Positions 50,285-58,643 of a DNA stretch of 64,000 nt are shown piece by piece. The notes beneath the pieces are model-generated. The model did no database searches, was not told where the DNA came from, and saw only the letters and a program-made list of their open reading frames with translations. Each line of letters begins with the position of its first letter. The first letter of the stretch is position 1. Source of the stretch: an uncultured bacterium (lineage in GTDB: Bacteria; Actinomycetota; Coriobacteriia; Coriobacteriales; Coriobacteriaceae); contig CAJMMN010000009.1 in NCBI GenBank assembly GCA_905214525.1, positions 1 through 64,000 on the forward strand, in the 5' to 3' direction. Both the position numbers and the translations under genes were made by a program.

Positions 50285-51909
50285 CTGTCGCCTCCTGTCA
50301 GGTAGATGTCGAACAGGGGTCCGGGTTCGACGAGGCCGGTGCGGATGTCGATGGCCTGGATGGCCTCGAGGGTGCCGATCATGTTCCGTACTGCGGGTCT
50401 GCTGCGCGTGGCGAACGCGCCGTGCCCGTCGATGAGTTCGAGTCCCTGTTCGGTGACGCTGCGGCGGGTGGATCCATGCAGGGCGGCGGCGAGCACGCCC
50501 GGCCTGACGCCGTGGCCGAGCTCGCTTTGAATGTTCGCGATGTACCGGCATGCGATGCGGATCGATTCGCGGCCCATGGGCTCGCCCTGCCACTCCCCCG
50601 TTTCCGGTGCCGTCCGCCGCCGGCGGTACGGGTTCGACGCCGGTTTTTTCACGATCTCCCTACCGTCAGCCTGGCAGTTGGAGCAGTTGGAGCAGTCGTC
50701 GCGTCTGGTGCCGGGCGGGTCGAACATGGCGAGGATGGTCCGGCGCAGGCATCGGCGGGTCTCGCAGTATGCGCTCATGGCGTCGAGTCGGGAGTCCATG
50801 AGCTGCGCGGCCCTGATGCGTGAGGGGTCGCCGGATTCCTCGGCGCGGCTTTTCGCCTCCCATGCGGCGTGGCGCAGCCATCGCCAGTCGCCGGGGCTCC
50901 AGTAGAGGACCGCGTCGGCCGGCTTGCCGTCCCGGCCGGCTCGGCCGGCCTCCTGCCAGTAGGCTTCGAGGCTTTTGCACGGCCCGTCGTTGAGGACCCA
51001 TCTGACGTCGGGCTTGTCGACGCCCATGCCGAACGCGCTGGTGGCGCAGATGACGCGCGGATGGCCGGCGAGGAACCCGTCCTGCACCTGTTTCTTGTCC
51101 GCGTCCCTCATTTCGGCGTGGAAGGCCATCGCGTCGATGCCTTCGGAGCGCAGGGTCTCGGCGAGCCGTTCGCAGCCTTTCCGGTTCTCCTTGTAGATGA
51201 TGCCGCTGCCCTTGTGCCGTTTCGACCAGGAGATCATGGCCTCGAGGCGTTCGCCGGGCCTGGCGCGGACCACCGTGAGGCGCAGGTTCGGCCGGTCCGC
51301 GTCGGTCGTGACCGTCACGGGGTCGGCCAGGTGCAGGAGTTCGCGGATCTCCCCGGCCTGCGTCCGGCTTGCGGTGGCGGTCAGCGCCATGACCACGGGG
51401 CGCGGGGACAGGGAGTCGATGAATTCGCCGATGCGCATGTAGCTGGGTCGGAAGTCCGATCCCCAGTGCAGCACGCAGTGCGCCTCGTCGACGGCGAGCA
51501 GGCTGATGCGGATGCGGTGGCTGAAGTCGGCGAAGTCGGGCGCGTGCAGGCGTTCGGGTGCGACGTAGAGGATGCGCAGTTCGCCGGACAGGGCGCGCCC
51601 GTACACCTCGGCGCGTTCCTTCTCGCTCAGCCCGGAGTCGATGAGCGCGGCGGGTATGCCGTGTGATCGCAGGTGCCGCACCTGGTCGCGCATGAGCGCC
51701 CTCAATGGTGTGACGACGAGGGTGAACGTGCCGGGCCTGGCGGCGGGGAGCTGGTAGCACACGGACTTGCCGCCGCCGGTGGGCATCACGGCCATGACGT
51801 CGCGGCCCGAGATGATCGCCCCGACGGCCTCCTCCTGGCCGGGACGGAACGAGTCGAACCCGAAGAACCGCTTCAATGCGGCCAGCGTGTAATCCCCGTT
51901 ACCGGCCAT
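50281..51909 (-). CDS. recQ: RecQ-family DNA helicase
   Basis: 542 residues from ATG 51909 after GAAAGGAAACGG; the frame is open to 52002. Walker A MPTGGGKSVCYQLP (about 41-54), VVTPLRALMRDQV, LAVDEAHCVLHWGSDFRP, ALTATA, and SGIIYKENRKGCERLA...ATSAFGMGVDKPDVRWV...QEAGRAGRD are RecQ motifs I-VI. A zinc-binding RecQ region (CETRRCLRR, CSNCSNC) and a short RQC-like region follow. There is no HRDC domain, so it is shorter than housekeeping RecQ and is more likely element-borne. Confidence 0.9.
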   Translation of the reverse strand: MAGNGDYTLAALKRFFGFDSFRPGQEEAVGAIISGRDVMAVMPTGGGKSVCYQLPAARPGTFTLVVTPLRALMRDQVRHLRSHGIPAALIDSGLSEKERAEVYGRALSGELRILYVAPERLHAPDFADFSHRIRISLLAVDEAHCVLHWGSDFRPSYMRIGEFIDSLSPRPVVMALTATASRTQAGEIRELLHLADPVTVTTDADRPNLRLTVVRARPGERLEAMISWSKRHKGSGIIYKENRKGCERLAETLRSEGIDAMAFHAEMRDADKKQVQDGFLAGHPRVICATSAFGMGVDKPDVRWVLNDGPCKSLEAYWQEAGRAGRDGKPADAVLYWSPGDWRWLRHAAWEAKSRAEESGDPSRIRAAQLMDSRLDAMSAYCETRRCLRRTILAMFDPPGTRRDDCSNCSNCQADGREIVKKPASNPYRRRRTAPETGEWQGEPMGRESIRIACRYIANIQSELGHGVRPGVLAAALHGSTRRSVTEQGLELIDGHGAFATRSRPAVRNMIGTLEAIQAIDIRTGLVEPGPLFDIYLTGGDR

Positions 51910-51948
51910 TCCGTTTCCTTTCTTTTCACCCACAAGTTTAACACCCTC

Positions 51949-51963
51949 AAGTATAGCATACTT
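51949..51963. promoter_or_regulatory. Palindromic operator before recQ
   Basis: AAGTAT (51949-51954), three bases, ATACTT (51958-51963). In the reverse direction TATACT serves as a -10. A candidate site for the three-HTH regulator. Confidence 0.5.
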
Positions 51964-52055
51964 ATTTATTCCATGGCGTTTCAACGAAAGCGGCGGAATC
52001 ACCGGCCGCAGGGCATAGATTGTTTATCGACCGCCCAGCGCACAAGGAGGAAGCC

Positions 52056-53063
52056 ATGCAATCAGACTCTTCAAAGGCATATGAGAACGCGAGGGCGGAA
52101 TACGAGCGCCTGTCCGGCCAGCCGGCATTCATCCGCCTCATCCGGAGGAAAAAGCTGGACGAGGCCGAAACGGACATGAGAGAGAAGCACAATGTCTGGG
52201 TCAGCGAGGAGGTGAGCGCCCTCGCCAATGCTTGGACCCCGGAGAGACTTCCTCCATACCGTATGATGGCGGAACTCGACGCCCGGTTCGGTACGGACAG
52301 GGGAACGGTGGAGACCTTGTTACGCAGGGAATACGATCGCTCCTATCCACTGTCCTCCTTCCATTGGCCGATGTCCCGAGTTCGCAGCATCCTGCCTGCC
52401 GCCCTGAGGGCATGCGAGGAATCCTACGAATCCGTCAGACAGGCGGGACTCCTCACGCAGGAGGTTCTCGACGCAGTCGACCAGTGGAGGAAATCCGACG
52501 GCCCCACCTCCGATTTCCGTCGCCTAGAGGCATTGCCTCCCTCTTCGAAGGTATTCGCTAAGCTCCCGTCGGGCCTTCGAGTCTGGCATCGAATGCCTCT
52601 GTCCCGGCCGAATTCTTTCTTCCCTGAGGATTCCCGATGCCGGGCGATGTCCGGCCATGTGCTGTCGCTGCGACAAGGGGATTCCTTCTCTCTGATGCAC
52701 CCGTTGTCGACCTCCCCCATAGCGGATTGGTGGGGTGCCGGAACGCCCGCCGACCTGTCCCTTGACGAGCCGGACAAGGGAAGCGGCATCATTTGGGAGA
52801 TGGTCGTTTTGACGGGACTGGTCTGGCCGACCGACGCCTATCTGAACTATGGCGCGCGTCATGCGGATTCTCTGGAGGTCATAATCCCGGCCCAGACGAC
52901 CTGGATTGTGGACGGGTGGAGAGACATCATTTACACAAAGGAGATGACGGGGTTCCGCAAACTGTCCCCCGCCCCCGATGTCCGTTTCCGCACGCTGATG
53001 GTTCATCAGGTCGGTTTCACCAGAATCAACGTCATCGACGACGATCCGGCACCTGTCATCTGA
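52056..53063 (+). CDS. Unknown protein, possible ADP-ribosyltransferase fold
   Basis: 335 residues from ATG 52056 after AAGGAGG. The N-terminal half is helical and charged. In the C-terminal half the order SGLRVWHRMPL, then PLSTSPIADWWG, then ADSLEVIIPAQTTW recalls the R...STS...E layout of R-S-E type ADP-ribosyltransferases. The spacing is right for a small ART domain, but the second catalytic Glu is not obvious. Divergent from recQ. Confidence in the fold is low; the gene itself is well supported. Confidence 0.5.
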   Translation: MQSDSSKAYENARAEYERLSGQPAFIRLIRRKKLDEAETDMREKHNVWVSEEVSALANAWTPERLPPYRMMAELDARFGTDRGTVETLLRREYDRSYPLSSFHWPMSRVRSILPAALRACEESYESVRQAGLLTQEVLDAVDQWRKSDGPTSDFRRLEALPPSSKVFAKLPSGLRVWHRMPLSRPNSFFPEDSRCRAMSGHVLSLRQGDSFSLMHPLSTSPIADWWGAGTPADLSLDEPDKGSGIIWEMVVLTGLVWPTDAYLNYGARHADSLEVIIPAQTTWIVDGWRDIIYTKEMTGFRKLSPAPDVRFRTLMVHQVGFTRINVIDDDPAPVI

Positions 53064-53121
53064 CCCTTGAATCGGCGCCGGCACCATGTCACCCGGGTGT
53101 ATGGGGCGGAAGCGGGGTGGT

Positions 53122-53988
53122 ATGGTGATCGGTCCGGACGGTTGCGGTTTCGATATGCGTTCGCCTTCGGAGATGGAGGCGGATGACGCGCGGCGGGAGT
53201 CGTATGAGGCGGCGCATGCGCCTCGTATGGCGGTCACGTCGCGTATCCGCCGGGTGGCGCAGCCGGAAGGCGGGTATCTGCCGTTGTCCCTGTTCGACGA
53301 GGTTTGTCTGGCTGATCCGGTGCCGTTGTTTGCGTTCGAGGATGTCCCGGCCGATGTGACGGGCCTCGCGGTGGATTATCTGTCCCGTGTGGCGCGTGGC
53401 GTGCCGGCGCGGGATGCGTTCCGGGTGCCGTTGGCGGGGGCGCGTCTGGTGGGCCGTTCTGCGGATGCGGAGCGGCTGCTCGCCATGGTGGACGGGTTCT
53501 CCGATTGTTCGGTGCGGGCCGCGTGCCTGCTGTGCGGGTTCGACGCGGCGTCGCGTCGGGGGCCGGCGAGGTGGAGGGCGGGCAGGGTCCGCGATCCGGG
53601 GCCGGCCACGGTGTATAACGTGCGGCGCATGGTGGCGCGCACGTTGAGGTTCATGGACCGGGTGGGGCCGGTCGTGTGGGAGGGGTTCACGTTCGACGGC
53701 GGATACACGGACCGGGTCACGTCCGGCGACGGGGACCTGCTCACCGTTGACGGCCTGTGGGATCTGAAGGTGAGCCGTTGGCCGCCGAACCCGATGTACA
53801 CGCTGCAGCTGCTCGTCTATTGGCGGCTCGGCCTGCATTCCACACATCCCGAGTATCTCCGTGTGCGGCGTCTGGGCCTGTACAACGCGCGGTCGGACAC
53901 GATGTGGAGCGTTCCCGTGGCCCGGATCGGCGCCGATGCCGTGCGTGCGGTGGAGCGGGATGTGATCGGCTATGCGGACGGTCTCTGA
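53122..53988 (+). CDS. Hypothetical protein with PD-(D/E)XK-like core
   Basis: 288 residues from ATG 53122 (weak AGCGGGG upstream; ATG 53086 possible). After a long N-terminal part, GDGDLLTVDGLWDLKVSR (about 202-220) gives the spaced acidic residues and D-x-K of restriction-like nucleases, followed by YTLQLLVYWRLGLHS, a helix often seen in Cas4-like relatives. It could be a nuclease or a catalytically silent relative. No partner identified. Confidence 0.55.
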   Translation: MVIGPDGCGFDMRSPSEMEADDARRESYEAAHAPRMAVTSRIRRVAQPEGGYLPLSLFDEVCLADPVPLFAFEDVPADVTGLAVDYLSRVARGVPARDAFRVPLAGARLVGRSADAERLLAMVDGFSDCSVRAACLLCGFDAASRRGPARWRAGRVRDPGPATVYNVRRMVARTLRFMDRVGPVVWEGFTFDGGYTDRVTSGDGDLLTVDGLWDLKVSRWPPNPMYTLQLLVYWRLGLHSTHPEYLRVRRLGLYNARSDTMWSVPVARIGADAVRAVERDVIGYADGL

Positions 53989-54006
53989 CTCTCGCGCCGG
54001 CCGGTT

Positions 54007-54792
54007 CTATTCGCGGGGGTTCGTGGCCGGGAGTTCCGGCATGGGGCGGGCGAGTCTGGCGGCCGCGTCGGCGAGCAGCCGGCGGGCCTGGTCCACGGTG
54101 TGGGCGGCCTCGTGTTCGCGTCGGTCGGCGTCCGCGATCCTTGCCTTGGCCTCCGCGTCGATTCCCGCGGCCTTCTCCTCGGCTGTTTTGAGGATCCGGT
54201 CGGCTTCGGTGTTGGCGTCGGACAGGAGTTTCTGCGCCTGTTCGCGGCTTTCGCCGATTCTCCTGTCGGCTTCCTGGTCGATCCCCTGTTTGCGCCGCGT
54301 GGCCTGTTCGATCTGTTCGTCCGCTTTTTTCTTCGCTTCGGCGGTCAGGGTCTCGGCTTTGGCCCGCGCCTTGCCGAGGATGGTCCTGGCTTCCGTTTCG
54401 GCCTTGTCGAGGATGGCCTTGCGTTCGGCCTTGGCGCCGTTGACCATGTTCTGCATGTCGACGCCGATGTGCTCGTAGGGGTTCGACGCCTGGTATTCGA
54501 GCTTCTTGTTTTGCTCCCGGAGCATGGTCAGACGCTGGTTGAGCTCCCCGTTCTCGGTCTGCCGCGCGTGGTTCTCGCGTTTGAGCCGGATGATCTCGGC
54601 CTGGTCGAGCGTGCGGCGTCGTTCGAGTTCGGCGACGCGTCGTCCCACGGCGTCGGCCCGGTATCCGCCGATCGTGGCGCGGGGCAGGTCGAGCGGTTTC
54701 GTCTCGGCGCGCCCGTAGTCGCGGATGGGTTGGATGAACTGGGTCTCCTCGCCGTCGGATCGTCTCGCCTCCGTGCCTTCGGTGTCTGTCAT
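54007..54792 (-). CDS. DivIVA-like coiled-coil protein
   Basis: 261 residues from ATG 54792 after GGAAAGGAACC. PRATIGGYRADAVGRRVAELERRR (about 37-60) resembles the DivIVA/Wag31 membrane-binding N-terminal segment, and the next 190 residues are a nearly continuous Ala/Glu/Lys coiled coil. DivIVA proteins sit at negatively curved poles in actinobacteria. On a mobile element it might place a conjugation or partition complex at the pole. The gene is convergent with the preceding gene and divergent from abiEi. Confidence 0.6.
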   Translation of the reverse strand: MTDTEGTEARRSDGEETQFIQPIRDYGRAETKPLDLPRATIGGYRADAVGRRVAELERRRTLDQAEIIRLKRENHARQTENGELNQRLTMLREQNKKLEYQASNPYEHIGVDMQNMVNGAKAERKAILDKAETEARTILGKARAKAETLTAEAKKKADEQIEQATRRKQGIDQEADRRIGESREQAQKLLSDANTEADRILKTAEEKAAGIDAEAKARIADADRREHEAAHTVDQARRLLADAAARLARPMPELPATNPRE

Positions 54793-54870
54793 GATGGTTC
54801 CTTTCCTGTCGGCCGGTGCGTTTCGCATGGGTCACCCGCGCCGGCCGCGATAATCGGATCCACGTCATAG

Positions 54871-54910
54871 GTATACGTGAATATGCGTTTTTTTGATGAT
54901 TCACGTATAC
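54871..54910. promoter_or_regulatory. AbiEi operator inverted repeat
   Basis: GTATACGTGAAT (54871-54882) and ATTCACGTATAC (54899-54910), perfect 12-base arms 16 apart, just before the abiEi start and overlapping a TATACT -10. AbiEi antitoxins are known to bind such repeats. Confidence 0.75.
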
Positions 54911-54936
54911 TTATGTTCATGCGTAGGGAGTTGGCG

Positions 54937-55470
54937 ATGAACCGCCTGAGGGATATGGACACGGGTTTCGGCGTGCACGTGTATCGCAAGCCGGATCTGG
55001 CGCTGGTTCTCGGGGAAACGGGACAAAGGCTCGACCGCACCTTGTCGAGCCTGGTAGCGGCGAACGTGCTGGTCCGCGCCGCGCGCGGCGTGTACGCGTT
55101 CGCCTGGTCGGCGCATCTCGGGGAGGCGACGCTGCATACCGTCGCACGCCGGCTGCGCCCCCGACAGCTGGTGTGGGAGAGCCTGGAGAGCGCGCTGAGC
55201 CGTTGGGGCGTGATCAGCCAGATCCCGGTGGATCGCGTCACGTTCATGACCACCGGCCGTGAGGGCTTGGCCGTGACCCCATATGGGACGATCGAGTTCA
55301 CGCACTGCGCGCTCGACTGGTCGAGGATACTCCCCAACCTCGTGCCGCGTGACGGTGGGATGACGCCGCTCGCGTCGAAACGTTGGGCGTATCGGGACCT
55401 GAAGGCCACAGGCCGTAACCTGGATCTCGTGGACATGGATGAATTGGAGAACGACGATGGATGGGAGTGA
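54937..55470 (+). CDS. abiEi: AbiEi-type antitoxin (type IV TA)
   Basis: 177 residues from ATG 54937, six bases after AGGGAG; the frame is open upstream to 54877. KPDLALVLGETGQRLDRTLSSLVAANVLVRAARGVYAF is the winged-helix DNA-binding domain of AbiEi, followed by a second domain with TFMTTGREGL. It represses the operon and offsets the AbiEii nucleotidyltransferase without binding it directly. It overlaps abiEii by 14 bases. Confidence 0.8.
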   Translation: MNRLRDMDTGFGVHVYRKPDLALVLGETGQRLDRTLSSLVAANVLVRAARGVYAFAWSAHLGEATLHTVARRLRPRQLVWESLESALSRWGVISQIPVDRVTFMTTGREGLAVTPYGTIEFTHCALDWSRILPNLVPRDGGMTPLASKRWAYRDLKATGRNLDLVDMDELENDDGWE

Positions 55471-56437
55471 CATGGCGTTCGACTACAAGGCGGTCGCGGC
55501 GGGCATCGCGCGTTCGGAAGGCATGGGTGCCCTGCTTCCCGTGGTGGAGAAGGAACTGCTGCATTACCGGATACTTTCCGCCATGCAGGACGGCGGCTTC
55601 TTCGGCCCGATCGTGTTCCAAGGAGGCACGAGCCTGCGTCTGTGCCACGGGTCCCCCCGTTACAGCGAGGACCTCGACTTCGCCGGCGGCACGGGTTTCG
55701 GCGTCGATGACCTTCGGGGGTTGGGCGAATGCGTCAGGTCCTCCCTCGCCGGCATGTCCCCGGACGTGCAGGTGAAGGTTCGCGAACCGGTCCGGGACGA
55801 GGGCCTGGTGAGGAGATGGCGCATATCCATCCGCACGGCGGCGCAACGTCGTGATCTGCCGAGCCAGTCGATCAAGCTGGAGGTCGCATCGGTGCCGGCG
55901 CATGAGCCGCAGACGAGGCCGGTCAGGGTCAATTATCCCTCCGTGTCGGCGATCGCCGGGGACATCATCCTGGCGGTGGAAAGCCCCACCGAGATACTCG
56001 CGGACAAGCTTCTGTCGTTTGCATGCTCCTCCCATATCCGCCGTCGTGACCTGTGGGACATGTGCTGGCTGTCGTCCAGGGCCGACGTGGATGCGTCTCG
56101 GGCGTTCCGGATGGCCACGCTCAAGGCTGGGGAATACGGGGAGGTCGGAGAATGGGAGGCGCGCGCAGGCCGGCTGCGTGAGATCCCGTCGGTGTTGTCT
56201 TCGGACGCCTTTCTGGACGAGATGCGAAGGTTCCTGCCGGCCCGAATGCTCGTCGCCACCGTCGAATCCCTCTCCTGGCGCGAGTACGCCTCGCAGGCGG
56301 TCACCGGGCTGTATGATCCCTCCGGGCCCGCATGGGCGTCGCCGTATGGCTCGCCGGGTTTCGGGCGGCCGATGCCTGAGCCCGACCAGTCTTCCGCCGT
56401 TCCCATGTGGCGTGACGGGGGTCCCGCTCTTTCCTGA
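55457..56437 (+). CDS. abiEii: AbiEii-type nucleotidyltransferase toxin
   Basis: 326 residues from ATG 55457 with GGAGA six bases upstream. FQGGTSLRLCHGSPRYSEDLDF (about 55-76) is the GS-x-D-x-D-like nucleotide-binding motif of AbiEii. PTEILADKLLSFACSSHIRRRDLWDM (about 176-201) is the second conserved block with catalytic Lys/Asp. These toxins transfer nucleotides to tRNA or other targets and abort phage infection. Complete in length. Convergent with the downstream gene. Confidence 0.85.
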   Translation: MDGSDMAFDYKAVAAGIARSEGMGALLPVVEKELLHYRILSAMQDGGFFGPIVFQGGTSLRLCHGSPRYSEDLDFAGGTGFGVDDLRGLGECVRSSLAGMSPDVQVKVREPVRDEGLVRRWRISIRTAAQRRDLPSQSIKLEVASVPAHEPQTRPVRVNYPSVSAIAGDIILAVESPTEILADKLLSFACSSHIRRRDLWDMCWLSSRADVDASRAFRMATLKAGEYGEVGEWEARAGRLREIPSVLSSDAFLDEMRRFLPARMLVATVESLSWREYASQAVTGLYDPSGPAWASPYGSPGFGRPMPEPDQSSAVPMWRDGGPALS

Positions 56438-56458
56438 GGCGGCGTCCTCGCCCCATTC

Positions 56459-56947
56459 TCATCTCATCCGCAGCGCGCGCAGCATGGGGTTATGGTATGG
56501 TTCGGTGACTTCCATGAGGCGGGTCGGCCGCCCGTAGGGTCCGTAGGCGGTGATGGCGGGTTCGACCGGGCGGATGACGCCGGCGCGTTCGAGTTCGAGC
56601 AGCGGGTATGCGGCCGACGGGTCGGGGTTCGGGTAGAACCTGCCGTCCGGTGGGATGGCCCCGTCGGGCTCCCAGGAGACGTCCAGCTTCCCGCCGGGTC
56701 CGGTGACGGTCAGTCCCATGCCGCCGCCCTGGTGGCGGCCGGCGAGCAGGTGCCAGGTCTCGAGCGCGTCCGTATCCCCGCCGTGTTCCGGGTCGGCGTG
56801 CCAGGGTCTGCCGCGTGTGGCGAGCAGGTGGCGGCGTTCCCCGTCGAACCTCGCCGCATCCAGTCGCCTCCATGTCCACCGGTCGACCTCGAAGCGGATG
56901 CCGTGTCCCCTGATGAGGGGCGGCACGGCCCCGGTGACGGGGTTCAC
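56459..56947 (-). CDS. Hypothetical protein
   Basis: 162 residues from GTG 56947 (overlaps the preceding stop, GTGA). VDRWTWRRLDAARFDGERRHLLATRGRPW and TWHLLAGRHQGGGMGLTVTGPGGKLDVSW are beta-rich; the end PAITAYGPYGRPTRLMEVTEPYHNPML is Pro-rich. No known family. Last gene of a five-gene - strand operon. Confidence 0.5.
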   Translation of the reverse strand: MNPVTGAVPPLIRGHGIRFEVDRWTWRRLDAARFDGERRHLLATRGRPWHADPEHGGDTDALETWHLLAGRHQGGGMGLTVTGPGGKLDVSWEPDGAIPPDGRFYPNPDPSAAYPLLELERAGVIRPVEPAITAYGPYGRPTRLMEVTEPYHNPMLRALRMR

Positions 56948-57126
56948 TTGCGGTCTCCGCGGATGATGTGTCTGACGCACATGGCGAGCAGGACGAGGTC
57001 GAGGGCGGCGGTGATGATCCACAGCCATCCCATTCGCGGCATGATCGCGCATTCGATGATCAGGAGGATGAGGATGGCGAGGCATGCGAGGGCGAGGAGG
57101 ATGGCCTTGCGGCGTTCGTCGTCCAT
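56944..57126 (-). CDS. Small two-helix membrane protein
   Basis: 60 residues from ATG 57126 (GGAGGGGAGTG upstream). Two hydrophobic helices (about 8-27 and 31-49) and a basic end. Overlaps both neighbours by a few bases, so translation is coupled. Unknown. Confidence 0.55.
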   Translation of the reverse strand: MDDERRKAILLALACLAILILLIIECAIMPRMGWLWIITAALDLVLLAMCVRHIIRGDRK

Positions 57127-57662
57127 CACTCCCCTCCGTCCGTCTCGTCGGCCCAGTATTGGTCCTCGAACCAGTGGTCGAAGCGCATGTCGCCCGATCC
57201 GGTGGCGGGGTCCGAGGCGAGTGTGGCCTCGTCGGCCGCCGGGTCGTACAGGCGGTCGACGTCGAGGTCGCCGAGCCAGTCCTCGAGCCATGCCTCGAGT
57301 CCGCTGCCGTCCTCGTTGTCGTCGTCGGCGACGAGCCTGACGGCCCTGCTGATGAGGATCTCCTCGATGACGCTGTGTGCCGCATGGTCAGTCTTCGGGT
57401 CGGCGAGGCGGGCGCGCAGGCGTATCGTGGAGCCGAGCATGCGGTAGAGGAATTCGCGGTCGTACCGGTCGAGGTACCGGTCGGGCAGGAGGTCCGTGAC
57501 GGGGTTCCCGTCGTCCTGGCCGAGGTGCGTGCCGCGGGGCATGCGGCCCAGACGTCTGATCTCGATCCTCGTCATGGTCTCGATCATGGACAGGTTCTCG
57601 TCGAACAGCCTTCGTGTGCGGGTGCCCGGCATGGGGTGGTCGCCGCCGGTGTCGTTGTTCAT
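57126..57662 (-). CDS. Hypothetical acidic protein
   Basis: 178 residues from ATG 57662 after GGAAGGAACC. Mostly helical, Arg/Asp/Glu-rich, with a strongly acidic C-terminus (DADDD-like). No membrane segment or known motif. Coupled to the next gene by a TGATG overlap. Confidence 0.5.
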   Translation of the reverse strand: MNNDTGGDHPMPGTRTRRLFDENLSMIETMTRIEIRRLGRMPRGTHLGQDDGNPVTDLLPDRYLDRYDREFLYRMLGSTIRLRARLADPKTDHAAHSVIEEILISRAVRLVADDDNEDGSGLEAWLEDWLGDLDVDRLYDPAADEATLASDPATGSGDMRFDHWFEDQYWADETDGGE

Positions 57663-57673
57663 AGGTTCCTTCC

Positions 57674-57949
57674 TTACTTCGTGTATCTCGTGTATTCCCC
57701 GTGTTGGGGGCCGATGAGCGTGATCTGCGCGTCCACGATCCTTTTGCGCCGTTCGAGCTCGCGTATCCCCCGGTTCAGCCAGGCGGACAGTTCGACGCAG
57801 CCGACGGTGGCCGTGTCGTACCGGCGCAGGTCGCGGGCGACGCCTTCGAGCAGGAGTCCCTGGACCGCAAGCTGGATCACGCCGCTGTCCTTGAACTGCT
57901 TGGCGGCCTGTTCGAGCCGGTCGACGGGATTGGCCGGGCCCGCGCTCAT
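57674..57949 (-). CDS. Small helical protein
   Basis: 91 residues from ATG 57949 (ATGA overlap with upstream gene). PVDRLEQAAKQFKDSGVIQLAVQGLLLEGVARDLRRYDTATVGCVELSAWLNRGIRELERRKRI is helical. It lies next to the HTH gene. No family recognised. Confidence 0.5.
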   Translation of the reverse strand: MSAGPANPVDRLEQAAKQFKDSGVIQLAVQGLLLEGVARDLRRYDTATVGCVELSAWLNRGIRELERRKRIVDAQITLIGPQHGEYTRYTK

Positions 57950-58344
57950 CGGGTGGTCCCGTCCGCCAGGCTCAGTTCGAGCCGTCGCAGCCGTTCCTCG
58001 AGTGCGTTGATGCGCATGGTCTGGGCGAGCACCACGCTCATCGGCGCGGGTCTTCCCTCCCTGCCGGCGTCGGGGGCCGGGGCGTGCGGGCGCGTCGTCC
58101 CGGCGTCCGGCGGTTCGCGCTTCCACCGGGCGATGCACCGTTCGATGCGTTTGTTGCCGATGATGCGCGGGTCGAGCCCTGCCTCGCGGAAGATCCTGAC
58201 GGGGCTTTCGCCCCGCCGGTAGCGTGTGACGGCGTCGCGTTTGAACGAGTCCGTGTAGGTGATGCGCGTGCGGGTGACCCATGCCACGGCGTCCAGTCCG
58301 GACAGCAATGCCATCTCGGCGTCCGAGAAACCCGTCATGCCCAT
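57946..58344 (-). CDS. HTH protein with orphan-transposase-like DNA-binding domain
   Basis: 132 residues from ATG 58344 (GGAGGCGGGG upstream). ITYTDSFKRDAVTRYRRGESPVRIFREAGLDPRIIGNKRIERCIARWKRE resembles the helix-turn-helix of IS3-family OrfA, but no catalytic domain follows and no terminal repeats are present, so it is treated as a regulator. The C-terminal helix is a possible leucine-type coil. First gene of the operon 58344-56459. Confidence 0.6.
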   Translation of the reverse strand: MGMTGFSDAEMALLSGLDAVAWVTRTRITYTDSFKRDAVTRYRRGESPVRIFREAGLDPRIIGNKRIERCIARWKREPPDAGTTRPHAPAPDAGREGRPAPMSVVLAQTMRINALEERLRRLELSLADGTTR

Positions 58345-58560
58345 GGCGTCCCCGCCTCCGGTGCGGTCCCTCCCGGGATTCCGGAGACTCGTCCGGCCGG
58401 TCTTTCCGTCCTGTGGTCCTGCATGTGCGGCTCCTTGCCTCTCCGGGGCCCTGCCTTGTGGCCCCTTCGCCCATGCCACCCGTGGCCCCTTCTATATCGG
58501 GGGATTCCTCCGCCGCGCAAGACCGATCTTTCTTCGTGTCCGCAGCCCCAAAACAAAATG

Positions 58561-58589
58561 TTGACAATGACAATAAACAACGTTATTGT
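58561..58589 (+). promoter_or_regulatory. Promoter of the HicA-like operon with overlapping operator
   Basis: TTGACA (58561-58566), 17 bases, TATTGT (58584-58589). The inverted repeat ACAATAA (58570-58576) and TTATTGT (58583-58589) lies across the spacer and -10, a good antitoxin operator. Confidence 0.6.
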
Positions 58590-58594
58590 TGTCA

Positions 58595-58619
58595 CCGTCA
58601 GCAAAAATATTGCTGACGG
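58595..58619. other. Perfect hairpin below the promoter
   Basis: CCGTCAGCAA (58595-58604) and TTGCTGACGG (58610-58619) with five bases between. It is at the start of the + transcript and upstream of the - strand operon; either a second operator or an RNA hairpin. Confidence 0.5.
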
Positions 58620-58643
58620 CTGATAGTCGAAGGATTATCGCAG

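Noticed and set aside
57946..58344. Insertion-sequence OrfA
   Set aside because: HTH resembles IS3 OrfA but there is no OrfB and no terminal inverted repeat.
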